From the NCBI RefSeq assembly GCF_026914185.1, contig NC_070574.1, forward strand, positions 2,480,501 through 2,544,500: a DNA stretch of 64,000 nucleotides, given 5' to 3'. A program made the position numbers and the translations under genes. Each line of letters opens with the position of its first letter. The first letter of the stretch is position 1. Positions 11,804-23,350 of this stretch are shown here, piece after piece. A model generated the notes under the pieces. The model was not told the DNA's origin, ran no database searches, and worked only from the letters and a program-made list of their open reading frames with translations. Source of the stretch: Puccinia triticina. Taxonomy: Eukaryota; Basidiomycota; Pucciniomycetes; Pucciniales; Pucciniaceae.

Positions 11804-11876
11804 GTAAGAGGACCCCTTTCACTTCCTCTCCGTGTTTCCTTTCTTTTCCCTCTTCTTGTGTTCCAGTTGTACTGAT
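11804..11876 (+). other. Intron-like segment within the LTR, flanked by duplicated hairpins
   Basis: GTAAGAGGACC follows a hairpin CTAGCCGG...CCGGCTAG and ends in a pyrimidine-rich run and TTCCAG. Directly after comes a second copy of the hairpin's 3' part (ending 11910). The same layout occurs in the 3' LTR (about 14397-14500) and in a diverged solo LTR at 51654. Splice function is inferred from the GT..AG ends and pyrimidine tract only. Confidence 0.5.
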
Positions 11877-12286
11877 CAGAGATCCCTGCTCCCACATCTC
11901 TCCCGGCTAGTCATCTTTTGCAATCCAAACCCCGTGAAATAGAGTTGCCTCGAGAGGCATCAGCGCGCCTTCTGTGCCTTCTCCCTCGATCCAGTGAAGG
12001 ACTCACTCTGAGTCCTTACACTTTTTTTTTCTAGTTCACCCCAAATCAATACAAACACAATTCAACCAAAGCCCAGAATTTTTTCTTAGCGATTGTTGCA
12101 TACTCGCTCCACCCTTGAAAGCTCTTCGCGACCGTACCGTCCAAACGACTCCCTTGAAAGTTCTTAACGTCTTTGCCTTCCGGACGCCTCCCTTGAAAAC
12201 TTCCTTTTTTTTTTTTTCTTCCCCAAGTCTTCTCCCTTTGCCATTGGCTCTTCTTCTTAATATCCCACTTGGGATAACACGATCGT

Positions 12287-14500
12287 ATGAGCACCCGTAA
12301 ATCCAACACAGACCCCCTCATCCTGATCACAAACCCCGAAAAGCTCGCCCGTGATATCCGTCGTAAAGCCCGTCTAGCAGCCACACTAGCTGTAGCACAA
12401 ACGATTCCAGTCCCTATAACTCCATCCCCTCTAGTTGACGACATCGGACCATCGGCCCCAGCTCTCCCTTCCCTCGACGAACCACCTCTGTTCCGTTCAA
12501 AGATGCAAAGCGGACAAGGTTCCTCTGGAAACACTGAAGACCCAGCCGACATTTCGCACTCCGATCTGATCAACGCCATCATGGTCATCCAGCAGAACAC
12601 GGCGAAACAACTCTTGGCAACCCAACAACAAGTCCAGGATGCCCAGAGAGCTGCTCAAGATGCCCAAGCCCAGGCGACTGCAAACATGCTTGCGGTCCAG
12701 AAACAAGCCCGAGCGGACGTTAAAGCAGCGCAAGACCAAGAAGCTACCGCCGCCCGCTTTGCTGCACTCGAGCCCATCAATTCGGAAGCCAGCTCGACTG
12801 CCCGACTAGCGTCAGGCCGCATTGATCTTCAACGATTCCGCGTCTCAGACGGACCCTCGTGCAGAGGGCCCTTCCAAGAGGTGGAGCCTTTTCTTAAGTG
12901 GATCCAAGGCGTACAGTTCTTCTACGCAATGAAGGACGTCACGCACTCAGATGACAAATGTCTCATTCTTGGCGGGCTCATTGCCGAGACCAATTTACTC
13001 TCCTTTTACGCAAATGAATCCCCGAAATTCGCCGACAAACCTTGGGATGAATTCAAATCCCGCCTCTTCGAATTCTCCTTGCCAACCGAGTGGCGTACCG
13101 ACCTCAAACGTAGCGTCAACCAGCTCAAGATGGCGGATACCAAGACCTTTTTGGAATTCAGCACACAAGCAAGAACAATCCAAAGCCTTCTCAATTTTGA
13201 GAAAGAGACGCTCGACAACTTTGCCCTCGCGGAGGCTGTCACCTTTGGTCTGCCGGATTTGCTCCAGGTAAAAGTCAGCGACTACCGTGCCCTTCAGTCT
13301 GCCAATTTCAAATATGGCGAATTCAAGAGCCGCACGAGTGGTTTCTACATCAGCCTCATCAAAGAATTGGCACTTTGGTTACGAACAGCTCCTAACCCCC
13401 ATAATCGACCCGTTGGCCAAGGGATCAATGAAGACCACCTCTGGCGCATCAACTCCTATCTTGATAGCATCGGCAAGTGCCATTTCTGCAAAAAGCACTG
13501 CGGCAGCCTGGTCGGCGCGTGCCCCGGACCAATTGACCGAACCCGAGTAGAAGTGCCCCCCTCTTTTATCACCCCTCACAAACCGGCCAACTACATCGGG
13601 CCCAACGCGTGGACAAGAGGCCAAGCGGCCAATCGAAGTGGCGCGGGCAAACCAACCGGTTGCCCGGCTGGAGTGGCAGCACTATCTGAAGAGGCCCCTG
13701 ACTTGGACAAACTTTCGGCCTCTTGCGTGGCGCAAATCAACGGCCAGGCAGAGGCCTCCCTTTTAGGTTATGACAACCCCCTTGACAAAATCAATACCAA
13801 ACATGAGTTGGCGGCATTGGCCGGCGACCCCAACACGGTGACCACCACGGAAGGTTCCAACCTACTTGGCGACAACAAACTTGTCCCAGAAGACCAGATC
13901 ACATTCCGCTGCGGGTCCCTTCTTGAGGACCTTTTCTCCAATGACCCAACCGAGGATGAGTATGTCCCTGTCCCCCCCCGCACCCTGCATCGCTTCCATG
14001 CTGGACGCTGCTTACGCAACCCGCCCTTCACAGCACTCCGGGCTCTTAAATCAACCTTCAGGTGCCCTTTGAGTCCATCAATTCCGTGTCACATTTCGCC
14101 ACCAACCCTGCCGTCCCCGATCCCCATTCGCCTACACACCCCTTCCCCGATTTTTTTCCTTCCGCCTGATTCTCTCCCCAATTCACCAGTACTCGACCAT
14201 CTCCAAAATTTTCCACCCATCATCAACAACTGTCGACCTATACCCCCCTTATTTCTTTTAGGGGGGGAGACTGTGAAGCCCCCGCGCACCGCAAGGTTTC
14301 ACAATGAGATGTCACAAGACACAGGCTACTTCAACCCGAGCTCCCTTCCACGTCCTAGCCGGCAGAGATCCCTGCTCCCACATCTCTCCCGGCTAGGTAA
14401 GAGGACCCCTTTCACTTCCTCTCTGTGTTTCCTTTCTTTTCCCTCTTCTTGTGTTCCAGTTGTACTGAGAGATCCCTGCTCCCACATCTCTCCCGGCTAG
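12287..14500 (+). CDS. Gag-like capsid protein of the gag-only element
   Basis: This 737-residue open frame starts at the first ATG of the internal region (CGTATGAGC). Residues about 110-170 form an alanine/glutamine-rich helical segment. Residues about 190-360 resemble the fungal retrotransposon gag domain (PFLKWIQGVQFFYAMKDVTH; PWDEFKSRLFEFSLPTEWR). At about residue 397 a CHFCKKHC...C cluster stands where a zinc knuckle would be, with unusual spacing for CCHC. The C-terminal third is proline-rich, and the frame runs past the polypurine tract into the 3' LTR before stopping. No protease or RT motifs follow. It would build virus-like particles in the cytoplasm; the pol enzymes must be borrowed. 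Confidence 0.8.
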   Translation: MSTRKSNTDPLILITNPEKLARDIRRKARLAATLAVAQTIPVPITPSPLVDDIGPSAPALPSLDEPPLFRSKMQSGQGSSGNTEDPADISHSDLINAIMVIQQNTAKQLLATQQQVQDAQRAAQDAQAQATANMLAVQKQARADVKAAQDQEATAARFAALEPINSEASSTARLASGRIDLQRFRVSDGPSCRGPFQEVEPFLKWIQGVQFFYAMKDVTHSDDKCLILGGLIAETNLLSFYANESPKFADKPWDEFKSRLFEFSLPTEWRTDLKRSVNQLKMADTKTFLEFSTQARTIQSLLNFEKETLDNFALAEAVTFGLPDLLQVKVSDYRALQSANFKYGEFKSRTSGFYISLIKELALWLRTAPNPHNRPVGQGINEDHLWRINSYLDSIGKCHFCKKHCGSLVGACPGPIDRTRVEVPPSFITPHKPANYIGPNAWTRGQAANRSGAGKPTGCPAGVAALSEEAPDLDKLSASCVAQINGQAEASLLGYDNPLDKINTKHELAALAGDPNTVTTTEGSNLLGDNKLVPEDQITFRCGSLLEDLFSNDPTEDEYVPVPPRTLHRFHAGRCLRNPPFTALRALKSTFRCPLSPSIPCHISPPTLPSPIPIRLHTPSPIFFLPPDSLPNSPVLDHLQNFPPIINNCRPIPPLFLLGGETVKPPRTARFHNEMSQDTGYFNPSSLPRPSRQRSLLPHLSRLGKRTPFTSSLCFLSFPSSCVPVVLRDPCSHISPG

Positions 14501-15383
14501 TCATCTTTTGCAATCCAAACCCCGTGAACTAGAGTTGCCTTGAGAGGCATCAGCGCCCCTTCTATGCCTCCTCCCTTGATCCAGTGAAGGACTCACTCTG
14601 AGTCCTTACACCTGTTCCTGTTCATACTATCACCCTCATATCACCTAAACCTCTCATAATTACTTCATTATTACTTCATATTCAGATTCTACATCCCATT
14701 TTACCCCTAGTCACCCACTCATTTCACCTAGGATTTCCAAATGGATCAGCAGTTATTGGCATGTATAGTTTTGGCAGGTATTTTCTTCATATATATCCTT
14801 AGCTTTATTACATACATCATTCATTAGTATCATAGCTACATAGGACTGCACATCTTACATAACTTCATTACTCATTTTTCTCTTCGTATGTATCAGCAGT
14901 ACATTCCTTCATAGCTCTTGTAGTTATTACCAAATGCTCATCATTATTTCATCTTCCACATATTTACCTTTCATGTACACTCATTGGTCATTGCACCTTC
15001 ATCATTACTGCTCATCTTCAGATATTGTTACTATGTGCTCATCATGTACCACCCCCCTGTAGTACTTCTCACATATATAAACACCCCTCTAGATGTTGTA
15101 TCCCCATCATGCACTTTCTACTACATCCCTTCTGTGTCACCTTTTACACTACCCTTATATGCCCTTTCACCCACTGCACTCTGTATGCACCTTCCCCCAC
15201 ATACACTCTGTAGCACCTTTACACACCTCACTTAGATAACATTTCACCCCTCAGAAATATATCCCCCAGCATATATCTCATTACCCATCTCAGAGTGACT
15301 CCCCAAGAGCTTCTGCTTTTCTCTCCATCTCACTTCTCCTCTCTCCCTCAGTAGGATTGATACACCTCAAACTCATAAAGTGT

Positions 15384-15789
15384 CAGGTCGGGTCTCTAAA
15401 GTGACACCGCTGTGAATGTAAACCTAGAGATATCTAAGGTTTGAGCTGTTCTCAGCTGTCACAGCTGAAAGCTGGTGCTTGACTTGGCCGTGCAGGCGCA
15501 AGGAGAAAAGCCGCGCCTTCTTCAGAAGGGGCTGGTTGAGAGAATACAACCGGAGTCCACGGACTCGTCGAGAAGTGTCCTTTCTAGGACTTAGAGAGAT
15601 AAAAGGAAAAGGGTCTACTTACCGAGACGAAGCGCGGAAAGTTGAGGGATAAGTTGGAAAAAGAGGAAAGGTGGATCAATGGGCCCCAATCGTTGTAAGT
15701 CGGTGTTGGTAGTCAAATACAACAATATTGGTGGGCTTGGTAACTGATCTGGGGGATCCTTCCTGGTAGGAAGGTTCCCCAGTACTTAT
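15384..15789. other. Unassigned stretch between shell LTR and integrase remnant
   Basis: No gene is seen. TGTCAGGTCGGG at 15381 could start a further LTR, but no matching end was found. Confidence 0.3.
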
Positions 15790-16962
15790 ACCCGGATGCA
15801 GCACCCTGGAATTCAGACAAATTTTGCACAAATCAGCCAACTTCTTTCTCTCAAATGGAGTATTACACAGGATCAAAAAACCTTTCTCCCAAATAGTGGT
15901 CACTTCCCCTTCAGCACAGAAATCCATCCTCAGCTCTCTCCATGAAACCCTGGGGCACAGAGGAATTTCAGAAACCTACAGAAGGACTAAACTCAGATTT
16001 TGGTGGCCAGGACTTAAAAGAGGAGTTACCAAATGGGTCCAATCTTGTGAAGCTTGACAGAAGAGGAAATCAGTACTACCCATGGAACCAAAGAGGCCTA
16101 CTGGATCATCAAAAATCTTTGGTAGAGTCAGTCTGGACACAGTACATATCAAAGCAGGTAAATGGAAATACTTGGTAATTGCTAGAGATTACCTTTCTGG
16201 ATGGATAGAAGCTGTTGGACTAGAGAAAATACAGGCAAAGAAAATCTCTCACTGGGGTCAGTAACAGTGGATGGAGGCTCAGAATTTGGACAACAATTTC
16301 AGAACTCACTTCTAGAAGCAGGTATCAAAGTAAAAATCACAACACCTTATTATCCTGAAGCTAATGGAATGGTAGAAAGAGGTCATCAGGCAATCAAGGA
16401 AACTTTGGTCAAACTTTGTGGAACAGAAGGCAAGAAATGGAGGTCTCATTTACGCTTAGTATTGTTTGCAGACAGAATATCCACCAAAAGATCAACTGGC
16501 TACTCTCCTTATGAATTGGTTCTTGGACAATCACCCATCTTACCCATAGACTTGAAACTGGAAACCTTTTTTGGAATAGACTGGACCAAAGTGGAATCAA
16601 CTCAGGACCTTCTTTTGGCCAGGACTCAACAACTGGAAAACAGGGACACTATTCTTCAGCAGGCACATTTGCACCTCATGGAAACCAGGAAAAGCTCTGT
16701 GGATTACTGGAACAACAAAAATACAGCAAGAAAACCACTACAAACTGGAGAACTTGTATTAGTATACAATAAATCTTTGGACTCCCAATTTGGAAAACTT
16801 TTTGAAAATAAATGGAATGGACCTTACAGAATAAAAACTCGAAATCCTGGAGGCTCTTACACCTTGGAAGAACTGGATGGGACTGAACTCGCCAGAAGAT
16901 ATGCATCAACACATGTCAAAAAGTATCATTCTAGGACTTCACCACCTGAAAACTCACCATAA
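15790..16962 (+). pseudogene. Ty3/Gypsy integrase remnant
   Basis: The zinc-binding H2C2 part reads HETLGHRGISETYRRTKLRF, then WVQSCEAC (15930-16057). The catalytic core appears in later frames: SLDTVHIKAGKWKYLVIARD with the first aspartate (about 16125-16190), TVDGGSEFG with the second (about 16268), and ANGMVERGHQAIKE with the glutamate (about 16360). At least two frame changes (near 16057 and 16260) break the gene. The last 253-residue frame continues through the integrase C-terminal region to a TAA at 16962. RT, RNase H and gag are absent. It may belong to the shell LTR element or be a separate fragment. Confidence 0.8.
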
Positions 16963-17115
16963 CAAATATATATATTTCCCTAAATAAATCTTCCCTCCTC
17001 TCTTCTAAATCTGGCCCACTCCACAGGATCTCAGGCTAAAGATTTAAGTAAAAGAAAAATAAAAAAAAGAAGAACAATTAGTAAACAAAATAAAAGTAAA
17101 AAAAATCTCTTAGTA

Positions 17116-17370
17116 TCATTCACAAGCATCAATTCTCTCTCTAGCTCTTTCTCTGTCTCTCCTGTTTCTTTCCTCTTCATCTCTTTCCCTATTCATATCC
17201 CTCCTATTCCTAGCAGCTTCTTCTCTCTCCCTCTCACGGCGTATGCGGCGGTTAGCGCGGTTCCTTTGGCGGGGCAGGCATAAATTGTTGGCACGGCGCA
17301 CTTGGCGCTCGAAATAGGACCTCGCAATGGCATCCCGGTCACCAGGTTGCAGATTGGACAAATCTATCAT
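17116..17370 (-). CDS. Small arginine/glutamate-rich ORF of unknown role
   Basis: An 84-residue minus-strand frame starts MIDLSNLQPGDRDAIARSYF and continues as a highly charged Arg/Glu repeat likely to form a helix. I recognise no family. It lies close after an integrase remnant and may be a piece of a gag or transposase-associated protein, or a chance frame in biased DNA. Confidence 0.25.
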   Translation of the reverse strand: MIDLSNLQPGDRDAIARSYFERQVRRANNLCLPRQRNRANRRIRREREREEAARNRRDMNRERDEEERNRRDRERARERIDACE

Positions 17371-17860
17371 CTATAAAATATCAAATAAATAAAAAGAAAA
17401 GAACGAGTTCCCCTTTAGTATTAAAATAATTACCTCTAGTATCCAAGTTTATTAAAGACACAGTTTTGCCAAAATTAAAAAAATCAAGATCAAGGGTTTC
17501 CCCTTACAATTACACAAAATGAAGAAAAAAAAATCATGGGTTTCCCCATTAACAAAATTTCAAAAAAAAGGGGCGGGGTTCCCCTTCACAATAAAAACAC
17601 AAGCAACTTCTCAACCCAGCCTTCCAACAGCGACAAAGCCGTGCCCACAGGCTCAACACCCAGCCCGTGTCAAACGCACGGGTCAAAAGTGATGGACATG
17701 AAGGCCCCCGGCCCGCAGCAAAGGCTGCAGACCCGTGGGGGGCCCACTCTTTGCCCCTCAGACTGCGCACGTGCAACAGCGGAGGGGTTGAGTACAACAG
17801 ATAGCTGGAAGTGCAGCATCTCCAATTGCCTGGGGAAACAACTACACCTATGAGTTATCC

Positions 17861-18645
17861 CTAGCCTAACACAATCCCCTCGTTCCAGGGGCCGAAGGAC
17901 CGGCGCGCCGGGGGCGCCTCGCGAAGCGAGCCTCTGGAAGAGGGGCTTGCAACTTAAGTGCCCGTCCTGGGGTGAGAGATTTCCCATTTTCGCTGTATTT
18001 TGGGTAATATTCACTTCAACCGTGGATGGCGTCTTCATCTGAGCTCCCCCTCGGATGAGATGCACATTTCCCAGCAGGCGGGCATCTTGCCTTCCTGCTG
18101 GTATTTTTTTTATTAAACATTCTTTAGAAAAATATCACTTTCCTGAGACTTGAAAGCTCTTGAAAGCTGGAGCTCAGCTCGGAGCAGGAAGGAATGGGAA
18201 TCCACATGGAGCTGTACTCTAGAAGATACAGCCCATCAGTTTTTTTTTTCAGATCATTGACGGCCGCAATTCATGCAAGGATGGAATGCATCCGACTGGC
18301 GGGCTTCATACAGTGCAAGCCCTGAACAATCTGCCGGTCACTCGTCTCAAAAATGTAAAACTTCAAAGGGCCATGGCCACCGGATGGTTTGCTGGATTTT
18401 ATCCATGCTTGGGCATGGGAAGGGCCGGATGTAGGCCTTTCAATTGGTGTAACAGGCCTCGGGAAATTCCCTCTGCAAGATAGGGAACAAGCGGAGGCAA
18501 ATTCCTCCCACCTAAATTTGAAAACCGCTCACGCCAAAAGTCAGGGATACCCCACAAGCCCCTCTTTCAGAGGCTCGCTCCGCGAGAGGCGCCCGGCGGT
18601 GTTTCACCCGCCTCCCTCTGAAACGAGGGGCTTGTGTTAAGCTAG
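17861..18645. mobile_element. MULE-like foldback element A, 785 bp, 9-bp duplication
   Basis: The left end CTAGCCTAACACAATCCCCT and the right end (reverse complement CTAGCTTAACACAAGCCCCT) are inverted repeats. GAGTTATCC occurs on both sides (17852-17860 and 18646-18654). Subterminal palindromes such as CTCGCGAAGCGAG and GGCTCGCTCCGCGAGAGG pair across the element. The core is non-coding. The family shares its end pattern and 9-bp duplication with elements at 44891-45541 and 43051-49329. Confidence 0.9.
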
Positions 18646-18659
18646 GAGTTATCCGCCTT

Positions 18660-20540
18660 TTAAGCTCTCCCTGGACTCAAATCTCAACCTTAATACTAGC
18701 TCCCCCCACGCAAACGCCACGCCGTGGCCGTTGTAACTGTAATTGATTTCACGGCAACCGCACCAGCCATTCGGAATTCCAAGATGCCTGTATACTCTAT
18801 TTCCCATATTTGGCCTCGCCCTGCCTCGCCCAGACCGCGGCCCTCGCAACCATACACAATTACTTTGATCCCATCACAATTGGTTTTTTGAGCTACGTCA
18901 ATTTTCCTCTTCCCACCTGAAACCATCCTGGCCATTGGCCGCCACCATCCAGATCAGCTCCCTCGACCCCAACTCCATCCTCAAGACTATCTCCTGCTAG
19001 GCACCCAATGCTGTCCCCACCTCCATCTGGATCGCCAATCCCGGTCACCCCCCACAATGTCAGTTTACAGAACCAGAGCGGTGAGTTGTATCTACCTCGG
19101 CCTGCTGTCTGTTCTGTGGTATCAGCTTGATGCCCTCCCCCCATCACTTCTCTAACTGACAGTCTTGCGTGCCTGCTAGCCAGACCCCTGGACAAGACTA
19201 TCGAACCCTTGGCCTTGCTCGCTTCATCACTCAAAGTCGTCAACTCTGAGTTCAAGCAGGACGCAAGCGACCCCACCGAGTCTCCCTCTCCCCAGCCAAA
19301 CAGCACCTGTACCCCTCAGCCTGAGCACCTTCCTCGGCCAACCCATCACCCTCCTCTACCCGCAGGCGCCGCTTCCGTGTCATCATCTTCGTCTATCGAG
19401 CCCACCAACTCAACTGGCACCCACGCTGGTACTGATATGGCGCGGCCTTTGCATCGCATACCGTGCCCTTCCCCTTCAGCAGCATCTGAGCCCGGCTCGC
19501 CCGACTGACCAACCAATCACCTTTGAACAAGCGCACTGAGCACGCGCACCCGACTGCGGACATCATAGACGCCACAGGGAGTCTGAGCATCACGCCAGAC
19601 CACGCCCTCAGCCTCACCAGTATCTCTCCTGGTGCTGCTCCCCTCCTCGTGATGGCCAACGATATCTCTTCGCAACCCTTCAGGTATCACCTTCTGTGTG
19701 TCCAACAGATTCAGCTATCAACCCCCTCACCCCCAACCTTCCACCACCCGAACCTTCAGACAACCCTCCCTTACCAATCCCAATGCACCCAACTAGCAAA
19801 AGCAAAGCTGATCCCTTGCCTCCAGTCATCCCACCTACAGGTCCTGATGAAGCCTCGACCAGCTTGCTTGACCCACGCCCAGAACTCACAACTCATGATC
19901 AATCATCAGCCTCTCATCCCAAAGAGGTAGCAGCCGCCACTGGTCAATGTGAAAAACAGTCTGTTTAATGCAAAATGCAAATGCATTGTGATACTAATGA
20001 AGTGAGGTGAGTTAAGGGTGGTGATGAATATTGCATATTACTTACTGGTGGAGGGAAAAGCAGTGAGAGGCATATAATGTAACAGTTGGATAGTATGAGT
20101 GACTGATGTTGAGTCAAATATGTCATTTTGATTGACTCCTACTTTCAGTTTTGCTATTTTTGTTTTTGTGCTGCAGGGATGAACTGTCATCATCCTGTTT
20201 TCTTGCCTATTCTATGGCTTAGCTTGGGTCAAAGCTTCCTTGAAGTACTTTATAAAATCTCTCCTGGGAAATGAGAAACATTTTTGTAACTCAACTTCAC
20301 CATGAGCTCTTATGATCCACAAGAATTGGATTATCATGCATACTTTGTTCATTTTTTGTGGATGAAGTTTGAGTAATAAATAAATTCAGCACATCATCAA
20401 ACTTTAATTGCAGGGATTTCAACAAGAAAAAATCCCTTCACTGGCAAAGAGAGATAAAAACCAAAGATTTGGCTACCAAAGGCAGGAGGCCATCTGAGCA
20501 GAGGACTATGCTTCCAGCGGCGAAGCCGCCTTGGCCTCTA
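18660..20540. other. Pro/Ser-rich open frames of doubtful coding status
   Basis: Several plus-strand frames between 18880 and 19968 translate to proline- and serine-rich low-complexity sequence (19209-19508, 19696-19968) without a recognisable domain. They could be exons of a decayed gene or a LINE-type ORF1, but I cannot support a model. From 19970 to 20540 I see nothing. Confidence 0.3.
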
Positions 20541-21420
20541 GTAAATTCAGGATGCAAGTGGGTCGGGTCAACCCAACACTGACCCAAGACCCGACGGGTC
20601 TCGGGGCGGGTTTGTGTAGCCTATTTTTGATTTTGACCCAACCCGCCCCAACCTTGAAGAGGTCCAGAGATTGGGCGTTAAGCCAATCTGATAGATTTCA
20701 GAAAGCTTGACTGCTAGCTTTTCTTTCATGGAGTTGTACAGCGCCATGATGTCGGTCTTGAGGGTTGTACAAGAAAATAATTTGAACTGGGGTTGCAAAG
20801 ACGCAACAAATGCTTGGAAAAGTGGTTGTTCAACAAAAACAAACGGCTGCTTGTACGCGATGATGAGTTTGGACCCAACTGCGCACCTCACTTACAAAAC
20901 CATGAAGAAGATTGATAAGAAGCTCAAATCCTTGCTACGCAGCGGCTCGCCTCACATATCCGAGATGATCAAGCCGATGCAGGATAAGTTTGACAAATAT
21001 TGGATACCAATGGAAGACTTTGCGGCAATCAGCCAAGTGTTTGATCCGCAATGCAAGTTCCAGCGTGTGGAATTTATTCTGTCTGAAGAACTTGGTGACT
21101 GTTATGAGCTGCGCCCGGGCGCCAGGCTCATCCCTGGACATGTCTTGTAGTTACACCTACATGTCACGCTCCTCACCATAAGGAGGAGCCAGGGGAGATC
21201 CATTCTCTTCCCTCATCTAGCAATTTACTAATTGAGCTAGAACACCAGAAGAACCCAGAACCCATCCCTTCTCTCCAACAGACCGGACCTAACATATTGC
21301 TAGATTGCATTTAGGAGACGAGGGACAAACAGAAAAAGAAGAACCCAAAAAGAAGAACCAGAACAGAAAACACAGAAGAAACCCCGAACCCACCAGAACA
21401 CCAGGGCCAATTCCAAACAT

Positions 21421-23350
21421 GGCCGCGGATATGGAGGCCTTCAAGCACCAATTCGACGAGCTCATAGCGTCAAACCAAGAAGAACGCCGACTCCGCCAGT
21501 TAGCTGAAACCAAGTTAGCGACGGCAAGGACTGGGACGGCAAACCAAGGAGTACCGGCAGCACTGAACCCTGTCATACCGACCACAACAGCCGGCCCCAT
21601 CAATTCAACCCTCAAAGGCCCCAAGATGGCGGTACCTTGACGGCACTAGAGGGGCTAAAGCGGAAGCCTACGTTACGCAAGTGGGCCTATATGTCATCTC
21701 AAACCCCCGCATGTTTCCCAACGATTGCACCCGGATCATATTTTCGATCTCGTATCTGACTGGTGTGGAAGTGAAAAATCGAAAGTTTTTTCTTTGTCAA
21801 CAGATTTACTCATACTGGGCCTCAAGATACCACCAAATGGACCCCAGAAATGGATTCTACGACCAATTTTACCCCTATTCACCACTGGAGGTGTCACTGG
21901 AGCCCCTCTGGATTGGAACCTACACTTCCTTGGACACTGGACACCCATCACACGTTCAACATACCCAGTCACCAGCCTGTCACGAGCCTCAAGTCAAGGA
22001 TCACAGTATTATGCTTATACACATCACAGGATACGAGCATACATCTCCCCATCAGACTATAGTCATCACATAGTATCAAGTACTCTTCTATTTCCATATT
22101 ATGATGTCATCACACACTGACTCTGCAGCCTCAGACTTCATTTATGCACCCCCTGCATCCACCTGTCAACTCATGCAGTCTACTGTCACTTTACGCAGCC
22201 TTCATGCGGCCCTACTGCATTCTTATGACATCATTTACGTACCCCTGACACATTATGACACCATTTGTATCTACTCCCACCAGCTAGAATCCCTCACACT
22301 GTTGTCTAGATTATCTGAAACCCTAACCCACAAGCCCTCTGGGGCTCCACTTTTGTCTATATAAGGGGCTCTCTCCTCCCCAGTTGTCAGCTCCTTAGCT
22401 CAGTACTCCCCAGTTATTTACATACCACCTTCACACTTACCATCACATCTATACCTCACCACAACCCTCATATTTGCAAATAACTGCTGAACTCACTCTC
22501 AACTCTCACATACCTGTTGTCGAACAACTTCATCTGGAACTAGACCAGACCCTATCACTTGATTAAAACTTGCCAAGCATAGCTTGGTGGGTCTTGTTGA
22601 CTGATAGCATAGAAGGGCAGAGTTTGCACCCCCATCATCCCCTTCTCCATTCAGCAAAAGGTTCTCAGGAACACTTTTGAGTCTTACACCGGGCAGGCAA
22701 GCAGCTGGGCGCAACCGTATACCTCTAAGCTTTTTGCGGGGGTCCCAGTTACGTATCAGGAGTTTTTGACCGCATTCCAGATGATGTATTTTGACACAGA
22801 GAAGAAAGCCCGAGCCGAGAAAGCAATCCGCCAGCTCAAGCAGACAAAATCCGTGGTGCACTACACGTCGATCTTCAACCAACACGCAACCAACATGGGG
22901 TGGGAGGCCTCTACGCTGATTAGCCAGTATCATCAGGGACCCCACAAGGACGTACGACTCGCACTGGTCCTGGCGAGGGCGCATTTCATGGAACTATCGG
23001 ACTTGACCAACCTCGCGCTCAAGATTGATAACAAGATCAACGGGACGGACGCAACAACCATTGACCAAGCGCCCACGGTCAACCCAAAAGCAATGGATCT
23101 ATCTGCGGCGCAGGGGTACCTGTCAGGAACGGAAAAGGCGCACATGATGAAGGAGGGGATGTGCTTTTGTTGTGGGGAGAAAGGACACATCGCGAGAGAC
23201 TGCCCAGACAAACCCAAGAAGAAGAAGGGCAAGGACGCTATCCGGATTGCTGAACTCGAGGAACAGGTCCGCCGGCTTACATTAGATCCGGGAAATCAAG
23301 CAGAAGCGGGTCGGGCGGAGCAATCAAAAAATGGCAATGCTCGGGTGTGA
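21421..23350 (+). pseudogene. Chromovirus gag, interrupted by a solo LTR
   Basis: The frame begins MAADMEAFKHQFDELIASNQ at 21421, meets an apparent frame change near 21640 and is cut at 21763. It resumes after 22688 with AQPYTSKLFAGVPVTYQEFL and capsid sequence, and ends with a zinc knuckle CFCCGEKGHIARDC (about 23161-23205) and a lysine-rich tail. The stop is at 23348-23350. The zinc knuckle fits CX2CX4HX4C and would bind genomic RNA during particle assembly. Confidence 0.85.
21764..22688 (+). repeat. Solo LTR in the chromovirus gag
   Basis: The segment starts TGTGGAAGTG and ends GAGTCTTACA, similar to the ends of the gag-only LTR family (TGTGAAG...GAGTCCTTACA). Removing it rejoins the gag frame (SYLTG, then QASSWAQPYTSK). 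The flanking pentamers ACTGG and CCGGG agree at three of five bases, so the duplication is decayed or the edge is off by a base. Confidence 0.7.

Larger units (their letters stand above)
11679..14610 (+). mobile_element. Gag-only LTR retrotransposon, non-autonomous
   Basis: The element has a 5' LTR (11679-12020, 342 bp) and 3' LTR (14272-14610, 339 bp), both starting TGTGAAGCCCCCGCGCACCGC and ending GAGTCCTTACA. It is flanked by the 5-bp duplication CCTGT (11674-11678 and 14611-14615). A polypurine tract, AGGGGGGGAGA, precedes the 3' LTR at 14260-14271. The interior encodes one gag-like protein and no protease, RT, RNase H or integrase, so it must use enzymes from another element. The LTRs differ by a 3-base indel and a few substitutions, so it is fairly young. 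It sits inside the 5' LTR of the shell element. Confidence 0.93.

Noticed and set aside
12046..12600. 184-residue minus-strand frame opposite the gag
   Set aside because: Shadow of the gag coding region with no recognisable motif.
18696..19968. A Pro/Ser-rich multi-exon gene
   Set aside because: Frames are low-complexity, splice sites are not convincing and no domain is visible.
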